From contig JAGVSR010000010.1 of assembly GCA_019137195.1 (NCBI GenBank), forward strand, positions 44,956-108,955: a stretch of DNA of 64,000 nucleotides, given 5' to 3'. Positions 34,088 to 42,643 of the stretch are shown piece after piece; the first letter of the stretch is position 1; each line of letters opens with the position of its first letter. The notes below the pieces were generated by a model that saw only the letters and a program-made list of their open reading frames with translations, was not told the origin of the DNA and did no database searches. The translations under genes and the position numbers were made by a program. This DNA comes from Alphaproteobacteria bacterium (GTDB lineage Bacteria; Pseudomonadota; Alphaproteobacteria; Rhizobiales; Hyphomicrobiaceae).

Positions 34088-35050
34088 TCAGGTGCGCCGC
34101 AGGGCAACGTCCACGTGCGCGACGAGGGCAGGGTCGAGCTTCAACGCTGCCGCGAGCCTGGCGAGGAACGCCGCCTCGGTCGGCGCATCGGGATCGATGG
34201 CGATCCGCGCAGCCGTGTAGACCTCGACCGCCTCGGCCTCGCTGCCGATGCCGGCCGCCAGCGTCTCGACACTCGCCGGCCGCGCCATTTCGGCGGTGAG
34301 GAACGCCTCGGCCTCGGCGCTCGTGCCGGCCTTGGAGACGGCGCCCAGGATGCGCGCCTTCTCAGCTGCGTCTATGGTGCCGTCCGCCGCCGCCGCTGCC
34401 ACCATCGCCCGGATGAGGCGCTGCGCCGTCTCGTTGCTGATGGCCGCGACCTCGAAACCAGACCCGGCCGGTGCGGGCGCCACCTCGGTCCCCGCGCCGG
34501 CGTCGATCAGCGGCTTGCCGTCCTGGTAGTTCCGGTAGGCTGAGTAGGCGAGCCCGCCGATGAGTGCGCCGGCACCGAGCTTGGCCATGCTGCCGGCGAT
34601 GCCGCGGCCGGCCCGTGTGCCGACGAGAAGCGTACCGAGCGCGCCTGCGATCGCACCCGCCGCGAGCTGGTTGTCCTGAACGAGCGTCTTGAGCTTGCCG
34701 AGCAGGTGCTCGGGCGTCTGGCCGCCGGACATCTGTCCGATGGCGTCCCGTACGGCGCCCGTGAGACCGCTGTCGGCAGATGCGCTCTTTGCGCCTTCGG
34801 TCGCCTGAGTGAGGACCTGCGTCAACGTTCCGGCGATGCTGCCGGCCGAGCCGCCGCCTGCGTCCTTGGCGGCCTGCTGCAGCCTGCCGAGGATGTCGCC
34901 GATGCCGCTTGCACCAGCCGCATCGGACCCGCCGCCGGCTGCGATCTTGTTGAGGAGATCGCCAAGCCCGCCGCCCGCCTCGCCAGTGGCGCCGGCCCTC
35001 TGGCTCGTGGCCTGGGCGACTTGCTCGAGTAGGGACCTGGCGTCGAACAT
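34088..35050 (-). CDS. DUF533 / TerB-like protein
   Basis: A 320-residue Ala/Gly-rich protein. The N-terminal third is low-complexity (GGGLGDLLNKIAAGGG, GDILGRLQQAAKDAGGG). A central hydrophobic Gly/Ala segment (AAGAIAGALGTLLVGTRAGRGIAGSMAKLGAGALIGGLAYSAYRNYQDGKPL) is followed by the TerB-like helical domain (about 205-318): QRLIRAMVAAAAADGTIDAAEKARILGAV, and AAFLARLAAALKLDPALVAHVDVAL at the end. Architecture and motifs match the DUF533 family (YebE-like), linked in E. coli to the envelope stress regulons. Exact role unknown. Alone on the minus strand between the FIST-kinase operon and the RND operon. Confidence 0.82.
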   Translation of the reverse strand: MFDARSLLEQVAQATSQRAGATGEAGGGLGDLLNKIAAGGGSDAAGASGIGDILGRLQQAAKDAGGGSAGSIAGTLTQVLTQATEGAKSASADSGLTGAVRDAIGQMSGGQTPEHLLGKLKTLVQDNQLAAGAIAGALGTLLVGTRAGRGIAGSMAKLGAGALIGGLAYSAYRNYQDGKPLIDAGAGTEVAPAPAGSGFEVAAISNETAQRLIRAMVAAAAADGTIDAAEKARILGAVSKAGTSAEAEAFLTAEMARPASVETLAAGIGSEAEAVEVYTAARIAIDPDAPTEAAFLARLAAALKLDPALVAHVDVALRRT

Positions 35051-35132
35051 GGAGTGTCTCCGTCCGCTGAGTTGACGAGCCCTACGTAGGTACGCATCGC
35101 GGCGGGCGCAATGTCGCCCGATCTGGATCGGG

Positions 35133-38100
35133 TTATTCCGCTGCCGCAGGCCGCACCGGGCGCGGCCGGACGACGGGGTGCGTCGGCTCTTCGGCCGCAG
35201 AAGTGGCCGCTTGCGCCACCGGGTGCGCCGGTACCGACGGACCGTGGGCCCCGTCCGCCGCGGGCTCGTGTTCGTCGACGGGTCCGACGAAGCGGCCGAA
35301 GAAGCGCCAGCCGAGCTGGGCGATGTCGTCGAGCAGCGCGAACACGGCCGGCACGAACACGAGTGACAAGAGCGTCGACGAGATGAGCCCGCCGATCACC
35401 GCCACCGCCATCGGCGAACGGAATTCGCCGCCAGAGCCGACTGCGAGCGCGGCCGGTAGCATGCCGCCGACCATGGCGATTGTGGTCATCACGATGGGAC
35501 GTGCCCGCTTGCGCCCGGCGTCTACGATCGCGTCGTCGCGCGCCATCCCCTTGGCCATCTGCTCGACCGCGAAGTCGACCAGCATGATGGCGTTCTTGGT
35601 GACGATGCCCATCAGCATCAGGATGCCGATCACGACCGGCAGGCTGATCGGTTTGCCCGTGATGGCGAGCGCGAAGATGGCGCCGCCGATCGAGAGTGGC
35701 AGCGAGAACAGGATGGTGATTGGCTGCAGGAAGCTGGAGAACAGGAGCACCAGCACCGCGAACACCATCATCAGGCCTGCGCCCATGGCGTGAGCAAAGC
35801 TCTCGAATACCTCGCCCATGATCTCGGCGTCGCCGAACTGCTTGATCTCGACGCCCGCCGGAAGCTTCTCGGCTGCAGGCAGCGCCAGGATCTGGTCGAT
35901 GGCGCCGCCGAGCGGTGTCTCGCCGACAAGGTCGGCGCCGATGGTGACACGGCGCATGCGGTCGAAGCGGTCGATGGACGTCGGTCCCTGGCCGAACTCG
36001 AGCCTCGCAACAGAGGACAGCGGTACCGCCACGCCTGACGCGGACCGCACCTTGAGCTCCTCGATGATCTGCCGCTCCTGGCGCGCCCGCTCGTCGAGCT
36101 GCACGCGGATTGGCACCTGACGGTCGCCGACGTCGAACTTGGCGAGGTTCGGCCCGATGTCGCCGATGGTGGCGACGCGGACCGCCTCGGAGATTGCTTC
36201 CGTCGAGATGCCGAGCTCGGCTGCAACCTCGCTTCTGGGATAGACGCGCAGCTCCGGCCGGTCGAGCTCGGCCGTCGTGACGACATTGGCGAGTGTCGGG
36301 ATGCGCTTGGCCTGGCTGGCGAGGTCGGCGGCGACGCTCGAGACCGCCTCGCCGTCACGGCCCGAGACCACGAGCTGCAGCTGCCGCTGGCCGTTGTCCT
36401 GCAGGAACCAGAACCTGATGTCGGGCTTCTTCTCCAGCCCGACCGCGATCTCGTTCTTGATGTCCGACTGCGTTCCGCGCTCTGCGCGTGGCATGAGGTT
36501 GATGATGAAGGTCGCCTTCCTGACCTCATCGCCCGAGCCGAGCAGCGTGCCTCCGATCACGAATACGCTCTTCACGTCGCGACGCGCCTTGATGTCCCTG
36601 GATATCTGGTCCGTCGTGTCGCTGGTGTCGGCGAGCCGGGTGCCCGGCGGCAACTCGAGTCCGAGCAGCACACGCCCGCTATCCTCGGCCGGCAGAAATC
36701 CCGACGGCAAGAGATAGAAGCTCCCGATCGAGCCGGCGAAGATCAAGAGGCCGAGTGCGACGGTGGCAATGCGGTGATGAACCGACCAGCCGACGAGGCG
36801 CGTATAGCCTCGGATGATCGGTCCCTCCTTGTCGACATGGCCGTTGTCGCGCATGAAGTAGGCGGCAAGCATCGGAGTGACGAGCCGGGCGACGAGGAGC
36901 GAGAATAACACCGCTGCCGCCACCACGAGTCCGAACTGTTTGAAATACTGCCCCGCGATGCCGCCCATGAACGACACCGGCGTGAACACCGCAATGATGG
37001 TGACGGTGATCGCGATGACCGCCAGTCCAATCTCGTCGGCGGCCTCGAGCGCCGCGCGATAGGGCGATTTCCCCATCCGGATGTGACGCACGATGTTTTC
37101 GATTTCGACGATGGCGTCGTCGACCAGGATGCCGGTGACGATGGTGATGGCGAGCAGGCTCACGAGATTGAGCGAGAACCCCATCACCTCCATGGCCCAG
37201 AATGCCGGGAAGATGGAGAGCGGCAGTGCGATGGCAGCAATTGTGGTTGCCCGCCAGTCCTTCAGGAACACCAGAACGACCAGGATCGCAAGTACCGCGC
37301 CCTCGATCAGGGTGTCCATGGTCTGCGTATAGACGCCGTACGTGTATTCAATCGTGTTGTCGATGACCGGCAGATCGACGGCGGGGTACTGCGCCTTGAT
37401 CTCCTCGACCTTGGCTGCGACGTCGCGGGCGACGACGGTATCGGAGGCGCCCTTGGCGCGCGTGATGGAGAACGCGACCACCGGCTCGCCGTCGAGCTCG
37501 GCGTAGGTGCGCGGCTCGGCGATGTCGTCGGTCACGGTTCCGATCTCGTCGAGCCTGACCTTGCGGCCGCCGGGGAGTGCGATCATGGTCTTGGCGAGGC
37601 CGTCGACCGTATGCTTGCCCGCCAGCGTTCGGATCGCCTGCTCGCGCCCGTCGAGGTCGCCGCGCCCGCCCGCGAGGTCGACATTGGTCGCTCGCACCTG
37701 GGAGTTGACGTCGCTCGCCGTCACCCCGAGAGCCAGCAGACGCGACGGATCGAGCGAGACGCGGATCTCACGTGTCACGCCGCCGATGCGCTTCACCTCT
37801 GAAACGCCTTTGACGCCCTGCAGAAGCCGGATCACCGTGTCGTCGACGAACCACGACAGCTCCTCGGCCGTCATGGCCTTGGAGCTCGCGGCGTAGGTGA
37901 CGATCGGCAGCCCCTCGATGTCGAGTCGCTGTGAGATTGGCTCGTCGATGGTGCGCGGCAGGTCGGGCCGGATACGCGATACGGCGTCCTTGACGTCGTT
38001 GAGGGCCCGGTCGGGGTCGATCTCGAGGCGGAACTCGATCACGGTGAGCGAGGTGCCCTCGCTGACCGTCGACGTGATGTGCTTGACGCCGTTGACGCCC

Positions 38101-38324
38101 GCGACCGCGTCCTCGACCTTCTTGGTCACCTGCGTCTCGAGCTCGGAAGGTGCCGCACCCGACTGAGTGATGCGGACCTGGATGATCGGCACGTCGATGT
38201 TCGGGAAGCGCGTGATCGGCAGCGCCTTGAAGCTCAAGGTGCCGAGCACCATGAGCACGAGAAAGAGCACGAGCGCCGGGACGGGCGTCCTGATCGACCA
38301 GGCCGAAATGTTGAGCCGGCCCAT
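35133..38324 (-). CDS. RND efflux permease (AcrB/MexB, HAE1 family)
   Basis: A 1063-residue inner-membrane proton/drug antiporter with 12 predicted helices and two large periplasmic loops. It starts ISAWSIRTPVPALVLFLVLMVLGTLSFKALPITRFPNIDVPIIQV. Visible family elements are QRLDIEGLPIVTYAA, the proton-relay helix AITIVTGILVDDAIVEIENIVRH (the two adjacent Asp residues), TLMGIVTKNAIMLVDF-type segment MLMGIVTKNAIMLVDFAVEQMAKG, and FRSPMAVAVIGGLISSTLLSLVFVPAVF. The C-terminal tail carries a Pro/His-rich stretch. It begins one base after the adaptor ends (TGATG overlap) and forms an operon with the TetR regulator and the adaptor. Substrate unknown. Confidence 0.95.
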   Translation of the reverse strand: MGRLNISAWSIRTPVPALVLFLVLMVLGTLSFKALPITRFPNIDVPIIQVRITQSGAAPSELETQVTKKVEDAVAGVNGVKHITSTVSEGTSLTVIEFRLEIDPDRALNDVKDAVSRIRPDLPRTIDEPISQRLDIEGLPIVTYAASSKAMTAEELSWFVDDTVIRLLQGVKGVSEVKRIGGVTREIRVSLDPSRLLALGVTASDVNSQVRATNVDLAGGRGDLDGREQAIRTLAGKHTVDGLAKTMIALPGGRKVRLDEIGTVTDDIAEPRTYAELDGEPVVAFSITRAKGASDTVVARDVAAKVEEIKAQYPAVDLPVIDNTIEYTYGVYTQTMDTLIEGAVLAILVVLVFLKDWRATTIAAIALPLSIFPAFWAMEVMGFSLNLVSLLAITIVTGILVDDAIVEIENIVRHIRMGKSPYRAALEAADEIGLAVIAITVTIIAVFTPVSFMGGIAGQYFKQFGLVVAAAVLFSLLVARLVTPMLAAYFMRDNGHVDKEGPIIRGYTRLVGWSVHHRIATVALGLLIFAGSIGSFYLLPSGFLPAEDSGRVLLGLELPPGTRLADTSDTTDQISRDIKARRDVKSVFVIGGTLLGSGDEVRKATFIINLMPRAERGTQSDIKNEIAVGLEKKPDIRFWFLQDNGQRQLQLVVSGRDGEAVSSVAADLASQAKRIPTLANVVTTAELDRPELRVYPRSEVAAELGISTEAISEAVRVATIGDIGPNLAKFDVGDRQVPIRVQLDERARQERQIIEELKVRSASGVAVPLSSVARLEFGQGPTSIDRFDRMRRVTIGADLVGETPLGGAIDQILALPAAEKLPAGVEIKQFGDAEIMGEVFESFAHAMGAGLMMVFAVLVLLFSSFLQPITILFSLPLSIGGAIFALAITGKPISLPVVIGILMLMGIVTKNAIMLVDFAVEQMAKGMARDDAIVDAGRKRARPIVMTTIAMVGGMLPAALAVGSGGEFRSPMAVAVIGGLISSTLLSLVFVPAVFALLDDIAQLGWRFFGRFVGPVDEHEPAADGAHGPSVPAHPVAQAATSAAEEPTHPVVRPRPVRPAAAE

Positions 38325-39550
38325 CAGCGCACCTCGCTCACGGCTCTGACGGCCGCGATGGGATTGACCGCGTCTCCGTCGCGCAAGAACGTGCCTGCCT
38401 TGGCGACCACGAGGTCGCCTGCGGCGAGACCGCTTCTGATCTCGGTCATTCCGTTGGCGAGGAGGCCTGTCTCGACGCGTGTGAGCTTGGCCTGGTTGTT
38501 GACGACGGCAAGTACGTAGGCGCCATCGTCGCGGTAGCTGACGGCCGACTGCGGCACGGCGAGACCGCGGCTCTTGGCCGTCTCAACGGTCGCCCGCGCG
38601 AAGGCGCCGATCTTGAGACTCGGGTTGTCGCCGAGGAAGATGCGCACGCGGCCGAGCCGGGTCACGGGATCGACGGCGGGCGAGATGAGCCGCACCTTGC
38701 CTTCCGCGGCAGCAGCCCCCGCGGTCTCGACGCGGGCGATCTGCCCCACGGCCACCTTTGGTATGCGCGTATCGGGTATCTCGGCGTCGAGCTCGATCTC
38801 GGCGTCGGCGATGATGCGGAACATCGGCTCTCCGGCGCTGGCCGCGACCGAGCCGATGCGTGCGTTGCGCTGGCTGACGATGCCGGCGGCAGGCGCGCGC
38901 ACGAACGTGTTGCCTCGCCGCCAGTCAATCTCTCGGCGCTGGGCGATGGCTTGGCTCTTTTCCGCCTCGGCGAGCTTCAAGCCTTCCCTGGCAGCGGCGA
39001 GCTGGGCTTTGGCTGTGCGAGCAGCGGCCTCGCGCTGGTCGTAGACGCTTTCGGAGACGTAATCCGATTTCACCAGCGGCTTGGCGCGTGCAAGCTGGGC
39101 GTCGGCCTCGGTGTCGCGCGCCTCGCTCTCGACGATCTGACTCTTGGCGCGGGCGATGGCTGCGTCGGCGCGGGCGAGGGTCGCGTCCGACTGGGCGATT
39201 TGCGCATCGAGCGTCTCGGCCACGAGCACGGCGAGCACGTCGCCCTGTTTCACCCGGTCGCCGATGTCGGCCTTGATGTCGAGCACCTTGAGGCCGTCGA
39301 CCTCGGGCGCGACCAGGATCTCCTCTCGCGCTACGAGCGAGCCGGTGACGAGCACCGTCTCGACAAAATCCTCAGTCCTTGCTTCGGCAACGGTGACAGC
39401 CGGCGCCTGGGCGGAGGCGACCGTCGCGGCCGGCGCGGGCTCGAGGGTAAGGCGCGCCTTGACGGCCTCTGTGTCGACGAGCCCGAGCTTCAGCGCCGCT
39501 CCGGCCGCCGCTCCGATTGCCATGACGGCGATGAGAAGCTTGGCTTTCAT
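38324..39550 (-). CDS. RND efflux periplasmic adaptor (membrane fusion protein)
   Basis: A 408-residue exported protein. N-terminal hydrophobic leader (MKAKLLIAVMAIGAAAGAAL). The adaptor architecture is visible: a lipoyl/barrel-sandwich first half (VETVLVTGSLVAREEILVAPEVDGLKVLDIKADIGDRVKQGDVLAVL), a helical hairpin coiled coil (about 115-200, QSDATLARADAAIARAKSQIVESEARDTEADAQLARAK), the second half (NTFVRAPAAGIVSQRNARIGSVAASAGEPMFRII), and a beta barrel plus membrane-proximal domain. It connects the permease to an outer-membrane channel; no TolC gene is in the operon. The start overlaps the end of the TetR gene by four bases (ATGA), so translation is coupled. Confidence 0.93.
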   Translation of the reverse strand: MKAKLLIAVMAIGAAAGAALKLGLVDTEAVKARLTLEPAPAATVASAQAPAVTVAEARTEDFVETVLVTGSLVAREEILVAPEVDGLKVLDIKADIGDRVKQGDVLAVLVAETLDAQIAQSDATLARADAAIARAKSQIVESEARDTEADAQLARAKPLVKSDYVSESVYDQREAAARTAKAQLAAAREGLKLAEAEKSQAIAQRREIDWRRGNTFVRAPAAGIVSQRNARIGSVAASAGEPMFRIIADAEIELDAEIPDTRIPKVAVGQIARVETAGAAAAEGKVRLISPAVDPVTRLGRVRIFLGDNPSLKIGAFARATVETAKSRGLAVPQSAVSYRDDGAYVLAVVNNQAKLTRVETGLLANGMTEIRSGLAAGDLVVAKAGTFLRDGDAVNPIAAVRAVSEVR

Positions 39551-40191
39551 TCGGCGGCCTCGTTGACGGCATTGCGCTCGGTAGCGGCGCCTTCGGCAGC
39601 CACCGGCTTGAGAAGCTGGCTCACGAGGCCGGCCACCGCCGGCATCAGCGACTTGGAATCGAAGCTGGGATCGATGGCTCGCCGCCACAACATGCCGTCG
39701 CCGATGACGCTGAAGAGGCGTGCCAGCGTCGGGATGTCGAGGTCTGGGGCGATCCGGCCCTCGGCGGCGAGACGCTGGAACAGCTGCTCGAATGAGGCAT
39801 GGACGTAGCTGTCGACCGACCGGAACAGCGCGCCGACCTTGTCGTTGCGCGTGCTCTCGACCCCGATCTCGACGCACATGAGCCGCTTGTGGGCCGGCTC
39901 GTCGACGAAGTACTGTTCACCGAGGCTCTGCAAGGCCTGCATGATGTCGGGCGCGTCGGCGAGGCCCTCGAACCGCATTTGGAACTCGGCCCGGTCACGC
40001 TCGGTAAGCCCCTCGATCAAGGCCTCCTTGGAGGGGAAATAGACATAGAGCGCACCCGCGCTGATGCCGGCCTCGCGGCAGATGTCCTGCATGGTGGTGG
40101 CGTGGAAGCCGGTACGCGCGAAGCATACCTCGGCCGCGTCGAGAATGCGCTCGCGCCGGGCGCGTTGGGTATCGGGTTTGAGCCTGGGCAA
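39547..40191 (-). CDS. TetR/AcrR-family repressor of the RND operon
   Basis: A 214-residue regulator. The N-terminal helix-turn-helix is clear: RERILDAAEVCFARTGFHATTMQDICREAGISAGALYVYFPSKEALIEGL. The C-terminal part (about 70-205) is a helical ligand-binding domain of the AcrR_C type, with DPS F D S K-like end. As the first gene of the operon it probably represses itself and the pump until a pump substrate binds. Two operator-like sites lie upstream at 40271-40330. The ligand is unknown. Start ATG at 40191. Confidence 0.92.
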   Translation of the reverse strand: MPRLKPDTQRARRERILDAAEVCFARTGFHATTMQDICREAGISAGALYVYFPSKEALIEGLTERDRAEFQMRFEGLADAPDIMQALQSLGEQYFVDEPAHKRLMCVEIGVESTRNDKVGALFRSVDSYVHASFEQLFQRLAAEGRIAPDLDIPTLARLFSVIGDGMLWRRAIDPSFDSKSLMPAVAGLVSQLLKPVAAEGAATERNAVNEAAE

Positions 40192-40453
40192 CGGCGAGAC
40201 CTGTCGTGTGGCGAGAGTGGCGATGCTGCTGCCGGTCGTGGACCGGACAACACCAGTCGGGCCGAGTAAAACGAATATCCGTTTTGTTTGGCAGTTCCCT
40301 GGGTAACAGTCAAGACGAATGAGCGTTCGGTTTGTGGGGTGCTAGGCCGCCCAGCACGTGCCCGAAGGAAGCATGTCGGGGCATGGGCAGCTGAGCCGCC
40401 GTCCCACCCGGCCGCCTCGGGAGGGAGTGTTGGATGTCGATGCAACCAAAGCC
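40192..40453. other. Leader of the TetR-RND operon
   Basis: 262 bases between tetR and the end of the oxidase gene. Besides the two operator-like sites it contains no gene. The stretch next to the oxidase end is GC-rich without a T-run, so no intrinsic terminator is evident for that gene. Confidence 0.35.
40271..40330. promoter_or_regulatory. Two operator-like sites upstream of the TetR-RND operon
   Basis: The sites ACGAATATCCGTTTTG (40271-40286) and ACGAATGAGCGTTCGG (40315-40330) share ACGAAT, a CGTT at the same spacing, and a following TTTG. The first also extends to a partial inverted repeat, AAAACG (40268-40273) with CGTTTT (40280-40285). Centre-to-centre distance is 44 bases, about four helical turns, so two dimers could bind one face of the DNA. 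Location between the tetR start and the next gene fits autoregulation; binding is not shown. Confidence 0.5.
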
Positions 40454-42118
40454 TCAGGTATACCTGTACGGGAACCACTCCGGCGGCAGCGTCACCGGCT
40501 GTCGGAAGTTGCCTGGCCCTGGAGGGCTGTCCGCATGGGTCCACTCGAGCGAGGCCGAGCGCCAGGGGTTCTCCCCGGTCGGGGTGCCGTGGCGGGCTGC
40601 CCGCACCCAGCCCGTCAACATCAGCGCCATGCCGGCGGCTGCGACCGCGGCACCCGCCGTGGCCAGCCCGTGATAGGGCTCGAAGGCCGGGTACATATCG
40701 TAGGTCCAGTAGCGCCGCGGCATGCCGTCGATGCCAACCACGGCGAGCGGCCAGAAGGTCAGCTGCGTGCCGACCACGTTGAGCCAGAATGCCACCCGGG
40801 CAAGCGGCGTGTCGGCCGAGCGCCCGGTGATCTTCGGGAACCAGTGGTAGACAGCGGCGAAGAGGGCGAACGTCGCCATGAGCCCCATGATGAAATGGAA
40901 GTGGGCGTGGACGAAGCTCGTCTCCGAGAGATGCACGGTGAGAGAGGGGATCGCAAGCGGAATGCCGGTGAGGCCGCCGACCAGGATGAGGAACAGGCAC
41001 GCCACCGCGTAGTGCATGGAGACGTTGTACGTGATGGCGCCGCGAAAGAGCGTACCCCACAGCGAGATCACGATGAGCCCGACGGGGATCGAAATCATGA
41101 GCGTCGTTATCATCATGGCGACGCGGATCCAGTTCGGCATGCCGGCGATGTAGAGGTGATGGACCCACACGTCGGCGCTCATGACGATCATCGGCACGAT
41201 GCCGCCCCAAACGCAGGTGCGGTAGCGGAAGATACGGTTCTTGGCTTGCGTGGCGATGATGTCGAACAGAAGTCCGACGGACGGCAGGAAGATCACGTAT
41301 ACCGCCGGGTGGCCATAGAACCAGAACAGGTTCTGGTAGAGCAGCACGTCGCCGCCCCGTGCTGGATCGAAAAAGCCGGTCCCGGCGTGCTTGTCGAGAA
41401 GAACGAGGCTAACCGCCGCCGCCAAGACCGGCACGAACAGAAGCTGGATGATGGAGGCAGCAAGTGTCGTCCACACGAAGAGATTGAGCTTGTGCCAGCC
41501 CATGCCCGGAGCGCGCAGGTAGCCGATGGTGACGATCATGTTGATTGCGTTCAGCATCGATGAGACGCCGGCCATGAGCACTATGAACACGTAGATGGCG
41601 GTGTTGCCGGCCGTGGTGACCGAGTAGGGCGGATAGCCTGTCCACATCACGTCGGGTTTGTCGGAAACGACGAACGACATGAGCGCGACCACGATCGCAC
41701 CGACGAGCATCCACAGCGACAGCGCGTTGAGGCGAGGGAACGCGACGTCCGGCGCGCCGATCATGAGCGGCACGAGGTAGTTGCCGGCGAACCCGGTGAG
41801 GGCCGGGATGAGGAAGGCGAGGATCATCGCGGCGCCGTGGAACGTGAGTACGGCGTTGTAGGCTGTGCCGGTCGGGAGTGAGCGGCCGAGGTCGAGGACG
41901 AAATAGTTGATGAGACCCGACTCGCCCGGTGCCATCTGCTCGATGCGGATGCCGAGCGCCATGACCCCCGCGATCAGGAAGGCCGCCAGCGCGGCGACGA
42001 GGTAGAGGATGCCGATCCGCTTGTGGTCGGTCGTGAGCAGCCAAGCCCGCCAGCCCGGTCCGCAGCCGGCCGTCGCCTCGTTTTGCGCCCCGGCCACAGC
42101 CCTTGCTGCAGTCGTCAT
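40454..42118 (-). CDS. Divergent haem-copper oxidase subunit I (type A-like) lacking the usual proton-channel residues
   Basis: A 554-residue membrane protein with about 12 helices. Haem and copper ligands are intact: His in FHGAAMILAFLIPALTGF, the Cu-B pair His320-His321 in ADVWVHHLYIAG, and both His of AHFHFIM (haem a3 and haem a). Tyr274 in GHPAVY, which cross-links to a Cu-B His in oxidases, is present, as is the D-channel Asp in MIGAPDVAFPRLN. But Ala272 replaces the helix VI Glu (Glu278 in Paracoccus), Ile349 replaces the K-channel Lys (Lys354), and the Mg-site His-Asp before the last His pair reads S-E. Standard alternatives (the A2 Tyr-Ser motif) are not met either, because Gly occupies the Ser position. 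No subunit II, III or assembly genes follow. Oxidase activity is uncertain. Confidence 0.85.
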   Translation of the reverse strand: MTTAARAVAGAQNEATAGCGPGWRAWLLTTDHKRIGILYLVAALAAFLIAGVMALGIRIEQMAPGESGLINYFVLDLGRSLPTGTAYNAVLTFHGAAMILAFLIPALTGFAGNYLVPLMIGAPDVAFPRLNALSLWMLVGAIVVALMSFVVSDKPDVMWTGYPPYSVTTAGNTAIYVFIVLMAGVSSMLNAINMIVTIGYLRAPGMGWHKLNLFVWTTLAASIIQLLFVPVLAAAVSLVLLDKHAGTGFFDPARGGDVLLYQNLFWFYGHPAVYVIFLPSVGLLFDIIATQAKNRIFRYRTCVWGGIVPMIVMSADVWVHHLYIAGMPNWIRVAMMITTLMISIPVGLIVISLWGTLFRGAITYNVSMHYAVACLFLILVGGLTGIPLAIPSLTVHLSETSFVHAHFHFIMGLMATFALFAAVYHWFPKITGRSADTPLARVAFWLNVVGTQLTFWPLAVVGIDGMPRRYWTYDMYPAFEPYHGLATAGAAVAAAGMALMLTGWVRAARHGTPTGENPWRSASLEWTHADSPPGPGNFRQPVTLPPEWFPYRYT

Positions 42119-42224
42119 CGGCTTTCCCTGGTCACCCGTTACCAGCGGCCAGGATGGCGGCTCCGGCGTCCTCTGCCTTGCTCGAGCGCAAATCGCGTGC
42201 GGAATTGCAGAAACGCGCCCCGCT

Positions 42225-42431
42225 TCAGACGTGGCGTACGACGACCTCGTGCGGCTCCTGGGCCATGATATGCAGCGGCACCTCGCGGCGTGCATCGGCC
42301 TCGGATGCGAAGCATCCGAGCGTGCGGCCCACGACCGGCATCAGCTCGTGCTCAGCCGCATCGGCCGGGAACACGCGCAGCGCGTAGCCGCCCGAGGTGA
42401 GGCGCGAGATCTCGAAGCGCTTCTTCTGCAT
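42225..42431 (-). CDS. Small 68-residue protein upstream of the oxidase subunit, unknown
   Basis: An open frame starting MQKKRFEISRLTSGGYALRVFPADAAEHELMPVVGRTLGCFASEADARREVPLHIMAQEPHEVVVRHV, soluble with a mix of strands and helices. It ends 107 bases before the oxidase gene on the same strand and could be co-transcribed with it. It has no family match that I recognise. The balanced amino-acid composition is unlike the Arg-rich shadow frames around it, which supports a real gene. Confidence 0.45.
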   Translation of the reverse strand: MQKKRFEISRLTSGGYALRVFPADAAEHELMPVVGRTLGCFASEADARREVPLHIMAQEPHEVVVRHV

Positions 42432-42643
42432 GGCCGGCGTCCTCTCGTCAGGCAGGCACGGCCAAGATCGCGGCCGCTTCTCGGCCTTGTCGTGCGATTC
42501 TGCCTTGCCCGTCATCGGGCAGGCGCGCGCTATGCACAGCTGGGGCCCTCGTGAGGCAGCGGGCCATGGGGACCGGGAGACGAGGCGAGGCCGGCCACAA
42601 GCCTTCTTGCGATCCGCGACTCGCAGTCGGCGATTGCACTCCC

